Source: Desulfuromonadaceae bacterium
GTDB lineage: Bacteria; Desulfobacterota; Desulfuromonadia; Desulfuromonadales; Geopsychrobacteraceae
Assembly: GCA_013138655.1 (NCBI GenBank)
Contig: WTCI01000076.1
Span: 1-5,188 of the forward strand
Direction: 5' to 3'
DNA length: 5,188 nt
The notes under the pieces were generated by a model. It was not told where the DNA came from and searched no databases. It saw only the letters and a list, made by a program, of their open reading frames with translations. The position numbers and the translations under genes are program-made. Of this stretch, positions 1 through 4,974 are shown piece after piece. Position 1 is the stretch's first letter; each line of letters begins with the position of its first letter.

Positions 1-1
1 T

Positions 2-166
2 ATCAATAAACCGCCAACTATTCCTGAAAAACCGATAAAGCCGAAAAAAACGTTGATAGTGGCGCTAGCGGCTATGTTGGGGCTGATGGGTGGGGTCATG
101 TTGGCTTTCTTTGCCGAATTTATGGTCAAGGTACGGCAACAGCAACAAGCGGCTGGGGATGGTTAG
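2..166 (+). CDS. C-terminal end of a Wzz/GNVR-type polysaccharide chain-length determinant (5' partial)
   Basis: The frame beginning at base 2 is open from the window edge to a TAG at 164-166 and gives 54 residues. It has a proline/lysine-rich stretch (PEKPIKPKK), then one hydrophobic segment of about 22 residues rich in Leu, Ala, Met and Gly (roughly residues 18-38), then a short basic, Gln-rich cytoplasmic tail (VKVRQQQQ). Proline-rich motif, second transmembrane helix and short tail is the usual C-terminus of Wzz/chain-length determinant proteins. These inner-membrane proteins set O-antigen, capsule or exopolysaccharide chain length. The N-terminal part lies outside the window, so the subfamily cannot be told. 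No same-strand gene follows closely, so this may be the last gene of its operon. The assignment rests on architecture only; another protein with a C-terminal membrane anchor is possible. Confidence 0.7.
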   Translation: MNKPPTIPEKPIKPKKTLIVALAAMLGLMGGVMLAFFAEFMVKVRQQQQAAGDG

Positions 167-219
167 GGAAAGGTAAAAGAGTCATCGAACGCAGATAACC
201 ACAGTTAGAATCAAAACCA

Positions 220-328
220 GCTCACGCAAAGCTGCGAAGAAGAACAAGGGTAAGATCGAAAACTCAGATTTTAAAATCAAGAGTTTAGCTTGGTTTTTTC
301 TCTGCATCTTGGCGTCTTGAGTGAGTGT
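220..328. repeat. Long imperfect inverted repeat (degenerate intergenic element)
   Basis: The outer arms (ctcacgcaaagctgcgaaga near 221-240 and a related reverse complement near 298-328) pair imperfectly. The centre is a perfect 12-bp palindrome, gattttaaaatc, at 267-278. This is flanked by aaactc (260-265) and gagttt (281-286), which also pair. The whole folds about a centre near 272. It fills most of the 167-433 intergenic region, has no good reading frame, and looks like a decayed MITE-like or intergenic palindromic repeat. A transcript would form a hairpin here, but no clean terminator T-tract follows. Confidence 0.5.
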
Positions 329-433
329 TAGCGAACGGACGCGAGGATGATTTTTTGGATCAAAGTTAATATTTGAGATGTGACCCTGTAGGTTCTTAAA
401 AGGTTGAGAGATTTTCTATGAAGGTGGAGTTGC

Positions 434-715
434 TTGCGACTTAAAAGCTTTGAAATAGATGCGATACTAAAGGCTGTCCATCATCGCGATCCCAGAGCGA
501 TGATCTATCTCTTTGGTTCACGGGTGGATGATCAGAAAAAGGGTGGAGATATTGATTTACTCATCCTCTCCCAAACCTTGATGCCATCAGATAAGAGGGC
601 GATACGTGGTGAACTGTGGCAATCAATTGGTGAGCAAAAGATTGATTTGGTTATTGCCCATGACACCTCTGAACCGTTTGTGCGCATCGCGCTAGAGACA
701 GGAGTGCGGTTGTGA
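434..715 (+). CDS. mntA: MntA-like minimal nucleotidyltransferase (probable antitoxin of a HEPN/MNT pair)
   Basis: This 93-residue protein has the size of a stand-alone minimal nucleotidyltransferase of the DNA polymerase beta superfamily. The signature GSx9DxD is present: G28-S29, then D39 and D41. A third acidic residue sits at D71 (KIDLVI), so the metal-binding triad looks complete. In characterised MntA/HepT pairs this enzyme transfers AMP from ATP to a tyrosine of the HEPN toxin and so silences it. The partner overlaps its stop codon by four bases and carries the expected tyrosine. The start is TTG at 434. A purine-rich ggtggag (423-429) lies just upstream with a short 4-nt gap, and an in-frame TGA at 419-421 forbids a longer form. 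The next in-frame ATG (500) would delete the strand leading into the GS motif. Use of the symbol is by family; activity is inferred. Confidence 0.82.
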   Translation: MRLKSFEIDAILKAVHHRDPRAMIYLFGSRVDDQKKGGDIDLLILSQTLMPSDKRAIRGELWQSIGEQKIDLVIAHDTSEPFVRIALETGVRL

Positions 716-1167
716 AGGACGACCTGTTATTACTTCTAAAAAAAGAACTGCAGCTGATAGCTGATGCAGACGCTGTTTTGAGCCATTCCTTGCGCAAATG
801 TAAAGAAATTGGGATCAAACAGGATTACACACATGATGACCTCGATAGGTTTGAAGCTCTGACCAGCAGATTTGCTCGACTCAGCGATATCCTCATTCAA
901 AAGACCTTTCGTTTGATCGATGAAATTGATTTGGAAAGTACAGGCACCGTGCGTGATCGGATTAACCGGGCGGAAAAAAAAGGGTTGATCGATAGTGCCG
1001 ACATTTTTGTTGAGATCCGGATGCTGAGAAACGATATTGCACACGAATACTTGCCAGAGGCGATCAGGGATATTTATGCCAGAGTGCTTGAGTTGACGCC
1101 CAGTCTTCTGGATTGTGTAAAACGGGTTACGGAGTATGGTGAGCGAGTGCTACAGAAAGTTGGGTGA
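712..1167 (+). CDS. hepT: HepT-like HEPN-domain protein (probable RNase toxin of the MNT pair)
   Basis: This 151-residue, all-helical protein carries the HEPN active-site motif near its C-terminus: R106-N-D-I-A-H111-E-Y113, an RX4HXY arrangement. In HepT toxins the Arg and His form the RNase site in a dimer, and the Tyr is the residue AMPylated by MntA. Translation starts at GTG 712, overlapping the stop of the nucleotidyltransferase (713-715). A ggag at 701-704 lies 7 nt upstream, so the two genes are translationally coupled and made together. The order here is antitoxin first, toxin second. The protein is slightly longer than many DUF86 members, and the HI0074-type 'nucleotidyltransferase substrate-binding' family is a close alternative with the same fold and gene pairing. 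The motif and pairing are seen; toxicity is inferred from the family. Confidence 0.8.
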   Translation: MKDDLLLLLKKELQLIADADAVLSHSLRKCKEIGIKQDYTHDDLDRFEALTSRFARLSDILIQKTFRLIDEIDLESTGTVRDRINRAEKKGLIDSADIFVEIRMLRNDIAHEYLPEAIRDIYARVLELTPSLLDCVKRVTEYGERVLQKVG

Positions 1168-1170
1168 AAA

Positions 1171-1193
1171 TTTGGCAATGAAGGGAGTGTCCC
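1171..1193 (+). repeat. 23-nt repeat, copy 1, with GGGA-N3-TCCC hairpin core
   Basis: This sequence matches 1951-1973 at 19 of 23 positions by eye. Its 3' half contains aggga-gtg-tccct (1182-1194), a 5-bp stem with a 3-nt loop. It lies directly behind the HEPN gene stop. Related GGGA/G-N3-TCCC cores occur at 2021-2031 and 2061-2071, and a partial ctgtccc at 1213-1219. Confidence 0.6.
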
Positions 1194-1199
1194 TCTTTT

Positions 1200-1239
1200 C
1201 TCCAAAAGGCGCCTGTCCCCCTTGGAGGTTTCGTTTTTT
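1200..1239 (+). terminator. Candidate weak intrinsic terminator after the MNT/HEPN operon
   Basis: Arms ctccaa (1200-1205) and ttggag (1222-1227) form a 6-bp stem, continued inward by two mismatches and two G-C pairs. An 8-bp palindrome aggcgcct (1207-1214) lies within the loop. The tail is gtttcgtttttt (1228-1239), ending in six T. Position 33 nt after the HEPN stop suits termination of that operon, but the stem is imperfect and overlaps repeat material, so the call is tentative. Confidence 0.35.
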
Positions 1240-1334
1240 GATCAGTTGCAGAGGAACAGTCTTGATTGGCGTTGAGGGTAGTTAAAGCAATAAGGCAACA
1301 ACGTCCCCTCTGCCTTTCAAAATAGGAGGTTTAA

Positions 1335-1535
1335 ATGTCCACTGCTTTAAAAATGGAAGTTGATCCTCAGGAAATTATTGAGGCAGTAAAAAAAATGAAG
1401 AAACAGGACAGAGAAGAATTTCTTGAAGATCTTCTTTCTGCCACCTGTCCCGAATATCTTACCAGCATCCGGGAAGCCAGGGCCGAATATACGGCCGGTC
1501 AGACAAAAAGTCATAAAGACGTTTTTGGCCAATGA
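1335..1535 (+). CDS. RelB-like antitoxin of a RelBE/ParDE-type pair
   Basis: This 66-residue acidic/basic mixed protein begins with ATG 1335, preceded by a strong taggagg (1323-1329) at 5-nt spacing. Residues about 8-35 are predicted helical (PQEIIEAVKKMKK..REEFLEDLL). The tail SIREARAEYTAGQTKSHKDVFG resembles the C-terminal tail that small RelB/ParD-type antitoxins wrap around their RelE toxin ('EA..EY..G...SHE.VF' pattern). No clear DNA-binding ribbon-helix-helix or HTH is recognisable by eye, so autoregulation is not demonstrated by sequence. The stop codon overlaps the toxin start in ATGA (1532-1535), a typical coupled antitoxin-first order. The exact antitoxin family (RelB, ParD or an 'addiction module component') is uncertain. 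Confidence 0.72.
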   Translation: MSTALKMEVDPQEIIEAVKKMKKQDREEFLEDLLSATCPEYLTSIREARAEYTAGQTKSHKDVFGQ

Positions 1536-1786
1536 GCTACCGGCTTGTTTATACTCATCGCGCTACCAAGGATATTCAGAAACTGGATCAAAAGATTAAA
1601 TCTCGCATCGGAAAAACCTTGCTCCGGTTTGAAGCAGATCCATTGAGATACGCCAAAGGATTGACCAACGCTGTACTTGGTACCTATCGGTTCAGGATCG
1701 GTGATTATCGGGTCGTATTTGATCTTGAGGGGGATGAGATTGTGATTTTAAAGGTAGGGCACAGACGAGATATATACAAAGGATGA
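1532..1786 (+). CDS. RelE/ParE-superfamily toxin (probable mRNA interferase)
   Basis: This 84-residue protein fits RelE-family toxins in length and pattern. It has an N-terminal strand plus helix (SYRLVYTHRATKDIQKL), a central helix, then GTYRFRIGDYRVVFDLEGD and IVILKVGHRRDIYKG. The GxYRxRIGdYRvvf block and the C-terminal GHRxxIY are hallmark RelE/StbE-type elements. R53, R55, R60, H77, R78, R79 and Y82 are the basic and aromatic residues where the ribosome-dependent mRNA cleavage site is normally built. ParE members share the fold but poison gyrase; the C-terminal H-R-R-x-x-Y leans toward RelE. ATG 1532 overlaps the antitoxin stop, so the two are coupled. The module is bracketed by two copies of the same 23-nt repeat, which may mark it as a discrete insertion. 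Confidence 0.83.
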   Translation: MSYRLVYTHRATKDIQKLDQKIKSRIGKTLLRFEADPLRYAKGLTNAVLGTYRFRIGDYRVVFDLEGDEIVILKVGHRRDIYKG

Positions 1787-1791
1787 TATTC

Positions 1792-1937
1792 GCCGCGGAT
1801 TTACGCAGATTTAGAATCTGTTAGTTGTTAGTTGGTCATTAAATCAATATCGATTGTGTCCCGCCTCTATCAAAAAATAATGGATTTGTTGTCTTTGATT
1901 AGGAATGATCAGCGAAAATCAGATTTTATCAGCGTCC
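1792..1937. repeat. Degenerate inverted-repeat intergenic element ('acgcagat' type)
   Basis: The left arm (1792-1820) reads gccgcggatttacgcagatt followed by tagaatctg. The right side (1908-1937) contains a related reverse complement in which atcagcg occurs twice (1908-1914 and 1928-1934), 20 bp apart. The element begins 6 bp after the toxin stop. The string acgcagat-ttagaatc (1803-1818) reappears near the Wzz end at 189-212, split by 8 extra bases. No coding frame is apparent; this looks like a widespread decayed intergenic repeat. Confidence 0.45.
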
Positions 1938-1950
1938 AAAGGGTTGAAGA

Positions 1951-2071
1951 TTTGGTAATAGGGGGAGTGTCCCGAATGGCACTAGTATAAGGGTTCGTAG
2001 CACGCTACCCCAGCAAAACCGGGACTGTCCCCACCGGCTCCTGAGCGAAGGCGAAGGGTGGGGGCTGTCCC
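1951..2071. repeat. Cluster of GGGA-N3-TCCC palindromic repeats
   Basis: Three cores lie here: gggagtgtccc (1963-1973), gggactgtccc (2021-2031) and ggggctgtccc (2061-2071). The first is part of the 23-nt repeat shared with 1171-1193. Between the first two is gtagc-ac-gctac (1997-2008). The second and third also pair with each other: gggactgtccccacc (2021-2035) against ggtgggggctgtccc (2057-2071) around a 21-nt loop. Nested palindromes of this kind resemble REP/RAYT-type intergenic elements. No RAYT transposase gene is in the window, so the family link is inference. Confidence 0.55.
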
Positions 2072-2273
2072 AGGCTTTTGCGATGCGAACCACCACAGTT
2101 TCGTCCGGAAACGGCCCTTTTCCGCGATCTCAGCGTCAATCTGCATGCTTGTTTGTGCGGCGTACCGGTGTACGCCTCCGCACAATCCCTTGATTTCCTT
2201 GCCACAACGAAAAATCCCACGTTTCCCATATGAAAACTTCATCGTGTCCATCCAGAGTATTCAGGCCGTTGTT
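2072..2273. other. Unassigned intergenic segment upstream of the ald promoter
   Basis: No supported gene lies in this stretch, which belongs to the 613-nt gap 1787-2399. The minus strand is open from an ATG at 2249-2251 through to 1982, with a predicted peptide that includes IDAEIAEKGRFRTKLWWF. It lacks a convincing ribosome binding site and runs into the palindromic repeats, so I do not call it a gene. The segment contains one strong hairpin (2153-2185). It may be a repeat copy, or a regulatory or decayed coding segment. Confidence 0.35.
2153..2185. repeat. Strong bulged hairpin (REP-like palindrome)
   Basis: The left arm ttgtgcgg (2153-2160) plus cgtac (2161-2165) pairs with gtacg (2170-2174) and ccgcacaa (2178-2185). 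A CGGT loop closes it (2166-2169), and a 3-nt bulge cct (2175-2177) interrupts one side. All 13 base pairs are Watson-Crick. No T-tract follows on either strand, so it does not look like an intrinsic terminator. The asymmetric bulge is typical of REP-like sequences or of structured RNA leaders. Confidence 0.6.
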
Positions 2274-2302
2274 TTGAAGATTCTGAGATATATCTGTATA
2301 AT
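2274..2302 (+). promoter_or_regulatory. Probable sigma70-type promoter of alanine dehydrogenase
   Basis: TTGAAG (2274-2279, 4 of 6 to consensus) is separated by exactly 17 bp from a perfect TATAAT (2297-2302). A start near 2308-2310 would leave a leader of about 90 nt before ald. The spacer contains a 10-bp palindrome, agatatatct (2286-2295), which could be an operator for a dimeric regulator. This is the best promoter in the window and the only one I would name. Confidence 0.6.
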
Positions 2303-2372
2303 AGTTGAAGAAAATTTCAGCAGAAATGAAGATTATCGTGCTATTTATCAGAAAAAATCCTGTATTAGTTGT

Positions 2373-2403
2373 TAGGAGACTGTCGATGGGGGAGCTGCCA
2401 TGA
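2373..2403 (+). promoter_or_regulatory. Tandem ribosome binding sites with a 5-codon minicistron overlapping the ald start
   Basis: A taggag (2373-2378) stands 7 nt before ATG 2386, which opens a tiny frame, M-G-E-L-P, ending in TGA at 2401-2403. That stop overlaps the ald ATG (2400-2402) as ATGA. A second site, ggag (2391-2394), lies inside the minicistron, 5 nt before the ald ATG. The layout would allow translational coupling of ald to a leader peptide, but could equally be chance. Confidence 0.4.
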
Positions 2404-3524
2404 TTGTCGGAATTCTCAAAGAGATTAAAACCGAAGAAAACCGTGTCTGTATGACCCCGGCCGGGGTTGAGGTGATGAAAGCCAATGGCCATCAGGTCCT
2501 GGTGGAAATCCTTGCCGGGGTCGGCAGCGGTTTCAGTGATGAGGATTATATCCGTGCCGGAGCAGAGATTACCGCCGGACCGGAAGAGATTTACGCCCGG
2601 GCTGAGATGGTCATGCACGTCAAGGAGCCGCAGCCGAGCGAGTATGCGCTGATCCGTGAAGGGCAGATCCTGTTCACCTATTTCCACTTTGCCGCCTCGG
2701 AAGAGTTGACCCGGGCGATGATCGAGCGCAAAGCAGTTTGTATCGCTTACGAAACCATCGTCAACCCGGATGGCAGCCTGCCCTTGCTGACACCGATGAG
2801 CGAGGTCGCCGGCCGCATGGCGGCCCAGAAAGGGGCCAAGTACCTTGAGCGTGCGCAGGGCGGTCGCGGTATCCTCATGGGCGGCGTGCCGGGGGTGGCC
2901 CCGGCGAATGTCGTGGTCCTCGGCGGCGGGGTGGTCGGAACCCACGCAGCGCAGATGGCTTGCGGGCTTGGCGCTAAGGTTTACCTGCTCGACATGAACC
3001 TCAATCGCTTACGCTATCTGTCGGAAATCATGCCGAAAAACTGTTTCCCGATGATGTCTTCTCCGGCCACCGTGCGGGAACTGGTGCAGCAGGCTGACGT
3101 GGTGATCGGCGCGGTGCTGCTGCATGGGGCCAAGGCTCCCAAGCTGGTGACCCGGGAGATGCTGAAGAGTATGAAAAAAGGTGCCGTGCTGGTCGATGTC
3201 GCCATCGATCAGGGGGGCTGCTTTGAAACCTCAAAGGCAACGACACACCGTGAGCCGACTTACGAAGTTGACGGAGTTGTGCATTATTGTGTTGCCAATA
3301 TGCCGGGTGCCGTGCCGCTGACCTCGACCATGGCTCTGACCAATGCCACCTTGCCCTATGCCGTGCAGATCGCCAACCAGGGCTGGAAGTATCTGGCGCG
3401 GAATGACGTCGGAATCAGGGAAGGTTTCAATGTTGTTGACGGGATAGTCTGTTACCAGGGTGTTGCCGAGGCGTTCGATATGGATTATCTGCCGGTTGAT
3501 GAGCTGCTGAAAATCGAACCCTGA
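2400..3524 (+). CDS. ald: Alanine dehydrogenase (NAD-dependent, EC 1.4.1.1)
   Basis: This is a 374-residue cytoplasmic enzyme of normal family length. It catalyses reversible oxidative deamination of L-alanine to pyruvate, ammonia and NADH. The start MIVGILKEIKTEENRV is the conserved opening. Residues known from characterised alanine dehydrogenases fall at the expected numbers: R15 and K75 for substrate binding, H96 as catalytic acid/base, D270 as the catalytic aspartate. The Rossmann NAD site is VVVLGGGVVG (171-180), with D198 ending the second strand. MSEVAGRMAAQ (133-143) and ANMPGAVPLTST (299-310) are further conserved blocks. ATG 2400 has ggag 5 nt upstream. A TTGAAG-17-TATAAT promoter and an intrinsic terminator bound the gene, so it is probably monocistronic. 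Its codons look more GC-rich than those of the toxin-antitoxin genes upstream. No defect is seen. Confidence 0.97.
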   Translation: MIVGILKEIKTEENRVCMTPAGVEVMKANGHQVLVEILAGVGSGFSDEDYIRAGAEITAGPEEIYARAEMVMHVKEPQPSEYALIREGQILFTYFHFAASEELTRAMIERKAVCIAYETIVNPDGSLPLLTPMSEVAGRMAAQKGAKYLERAQGGRGILMGGVPGVAPANVVVLGGGVVGTHAAQMACGLGAKVYLLDMNLNRLRYLSEIMPKNCFPMMSSPATVRELVQQADVVIGAVLLHGAKAPKLVTREMLKSMKKGAVLVDVAIDQGGCFETSKATTHREPTYEVDGVVHYCVANMPGAVPLTSTMALTNATLPYAVQIANQGWKYLARNDVGIREGFNVVDGIVCYQGVAEAFDMDYLPVDELLKIEP

Positions 3525-3551
3525 ACATCTGTCGATAATTCCAGGCAAAAG

Positions 3552-3595
3552 AAATCCCCCTGATCATTCAATTGGTCAGGGGGATTTTTCTTGTT
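3552..3595 (+). terminator. Rho-independent terminator of ald
   Basis: A 14-bp stem (3552-3565 with 3574-3587, one G-T wobble) contains a run of five C-G pairs and encloses an 8-nt loop, attcaatt. It is followed by a T-rich tail, tttttcttgtt, overlapping the stem end. It starts 27 nt after the ald stop. The A-rich sequence on the left side gives a T-rich tail on the other strand too, so it could act in both directions. Confidence 0.92.
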
Positions 3596-3676
3596 ATTTG
3601 TCCCTGATTTGTTATTTTAGGAATATCAATAAAGATAAAATAAGGCCAGGGTGTATTTTAGGTTCGCAGGAGGCGT

Positions 3677-4849
3677 ATGAAACGAAAGATTCAGGGCCGC
3701 TATGTGACGATATCGACTGTGGACGAGAAGGCGCAGGCATTTGTCCCCGCGCCACTACCGCCCCGGCCGCCTATCGACTGGGCACCAGAACTGCGTAGCA
3801 AGTTCGACCAAGCACTGCTGGCCCTGGGGCGGTTGGACAGCGTCTCAATGCTGCTACCTGACACATCACTTTTCCTCTATATGTACGTCCGCAAAGAGGC
3901 TGTACTCTCTTCCATGATTGAGGGAACACAGTCGTCGCTTTCAGACTTACTGTTGTTTGAACTCAACCAGGAGCCAGGTGTTCCTTTGGACGACGTGCAA
4001 GAGGTCAGTAACTATGTGGCGGCTTTGAACTATGGGCTGAGCCGATTGGCGGAAGGATTTCCGCTGTCTCTGCGACTGATCAAGGAGATCCATGGCGTGT
4101 TGCTTACCGGAGGGCGCGGGGACAATCAGACTCCGGGAGAATTTCGTCGCAGCCAAAACTGGATAGGTGGAACCCGGCCCGGCAACGCAGCCTTTGTCCC
4201 GCCCCCTGCAGATCAGGTTATGGAGTGCATGGGTAAGCTCGAATTATTCTTTCATGACCGGCCCGAACCAACTCCGGTCCTGCTCAAGGCGGCATTAGCA
4301 CATGTGCAGTTCGAGACAATCCACCCGTTTCTCGATGGTAACGGCCGTCTTGGACGCCTGCTGATCACATTGCTGCTGTGTGAGCAGAAAGTTTTACGGG
4401 AGCCAATGCTCTACCTGAGCCTCTACTTTAAGACTCACCGCCAGTATTACTACGAACTGCTCAACCGTGTGCGCCTTACAGGTGACTGGGAAGTTTGGCT
4501 CGACTTTTTTGCCGAAGCGGTCACCTTTACCGCCACCCAAGCGGTGGAGACTGCTCAGCAGCTTCTTGATCTGTCGAACGAGGATCGGATGAAGATCAGC
4601 GGACTTGGACGTGCGGCGGTTTCAACCCTGCAGGTGCATCGTGCGCTGATGGAGCATCCAATCGCCACGTCAGGCTGGCTGGTGGAAAAGACCGGTATCA
4701 CCCCAGCCACAGTCAACAAGGCTCTGGCGCATCTGGAACGTCTTGAGATCGTCCGCGAGTTGACCCGACAAAAGCGCAACCGACTATTCAGTTACACCGG
4801 ATACGTGGAGATTTTGAATCGAGGCACGGAACTTCCGGTCGGGGATTAG
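3677..4849 (+). CDS. Class II Fic-family AMP-transferase with C-terminal winged helix
   Basis: This 390-residue protein has three parts. The N-terminal Fic_N-type region (about 35-125) contains an inhibitory helix with S78-x-x-x-E82-G83, the (S/T)xxxE(G/N) motif. The glutamate is known to block productive ATP binding in such enzymes. The catalytic core (about 130-285) carries HPFLDGNGRLGR (216-227), the complete Fic motif with H216, D220, N222, R224 and R227. The GEFRRSQNWIGG and AFVPPP segments upstream fit the target-docking flap. The C-terminus (about 318-378) looks like a winged helix-turn-helix (GWLVEKTGITPATVNKALAHL). The layout matches Shewanella SoFic-like proteins, which AMPylate hydroxyl side chains, mainly on themselves in vitro. 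Inhibition is built in, so no separate antitoxin is expected, and none adjoins. ATG 3677 has aggagg (3668-3673) only 3 nt away, a tight spacing. Targets are unknown. Confidence 0.92.
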   Translation: MKRKIQGRYVTISTVDEKAQAFVPAPLPPRPPIDWAPELRSKFDQALLALGRLDSVSMLLPDTSLFLYMYVRKEAVLSSMIEGTQSSLSDLLLFELNQEPGVPLDDVQEVSNYVAALNYGLSRLAEGFPLSLRLIKEIHGVLLTGGRGDNQTPGEFRRSQNWIGGTRPGNAAFVPPPADQVMECMGKLELFFHDRPEPTPVLLKAALAHVQFETIHPFLDGNGRLGRLLITLLLCEQKVLREPMLYLSLYFKTHRQYYYELLNRVRLTGDWEVWLDFFAEAVTFTATQAVETAQQLLDLSNEDRMKISGLGRAAVSTLQVHRALMEHPIATSGWLVEKTGITPATVNKALAHLERLEIVRELTRQKRNRLFSYTGYVEILNRGTELPVGD

Positions 4850-4860
4850 GATATGCCGCA

Positions 4861-4879
4861 CCCGACCCCATGGGTTGGG
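4861..4879. other. Short hairpin after the fic stop
   Basis: cccgaccc (4861-4868) pairs with gggttggg (4872-4879) over a 3-nt loop, with one G-T wobble. It lies 11 nt after the fic stop codon. There is no T-tract, so it may stabilise the 3' end or assist factor-dependent termination rather than act as an intrinsic terminator. Confidence 0.4.
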
Positions 4880-4974
4880 ACTATTCTCATGGATCGGGAG
4901 ATGTGGGAAGCGCTCTTTCTTGCCTGAAAAGTTGCCTCGATATATTTAGGAATATGTTGTCAGGAGGGTTTGTC

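Noticed and set aside
1248..1313. gcagagg/cctctgc inverted repeat upstream of the RelB-like gene as an operator
   Set aside because: The 7-bp arms are separated by 52 nt with no supporting symmetry, so chance is a sufficient explanation.
1982..2251. 89-residue minus-strand open frame as a real gene
   Set aside because: Parts look protein-like, but it ends in the GGGA-N3-TCCC repeats and has no good ribosome binding site. I kept it only as a finding about the segment.
2058..2375. 105-residue plus-strand open frame in the ald upstream gap
   Set aside because: It starts within a palindromic repeat, lacks a ribosome binding site, runs through the hairpin and the ald promoter, and gives a low-complexity Cys/Ile/Ser-rich product.
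2072..2399. Glycine or other known riboswitch ahead of ald
   Set aside because: I could not find the conserved cores of a glycine riboswitch, and the strong hairpin lies upstream of the predicted transcription start.
2136..2945. 269-residue minus-strand open frame
   Set aside because: More than half lies antisense to ald, whose frame, residues and length are unambiguous. The product is rich in His, Asp and Gly, as expected of an antisense shadow, and matches no family I recognise.
3598..3676. Promoter for fic
   Set aside because: taaaat (3636-3641) looks like a -10 box, but the nearest -35-like ttgtta (3609-3614) is 21 bp away and nothing better fits. It is not strong enough to list.
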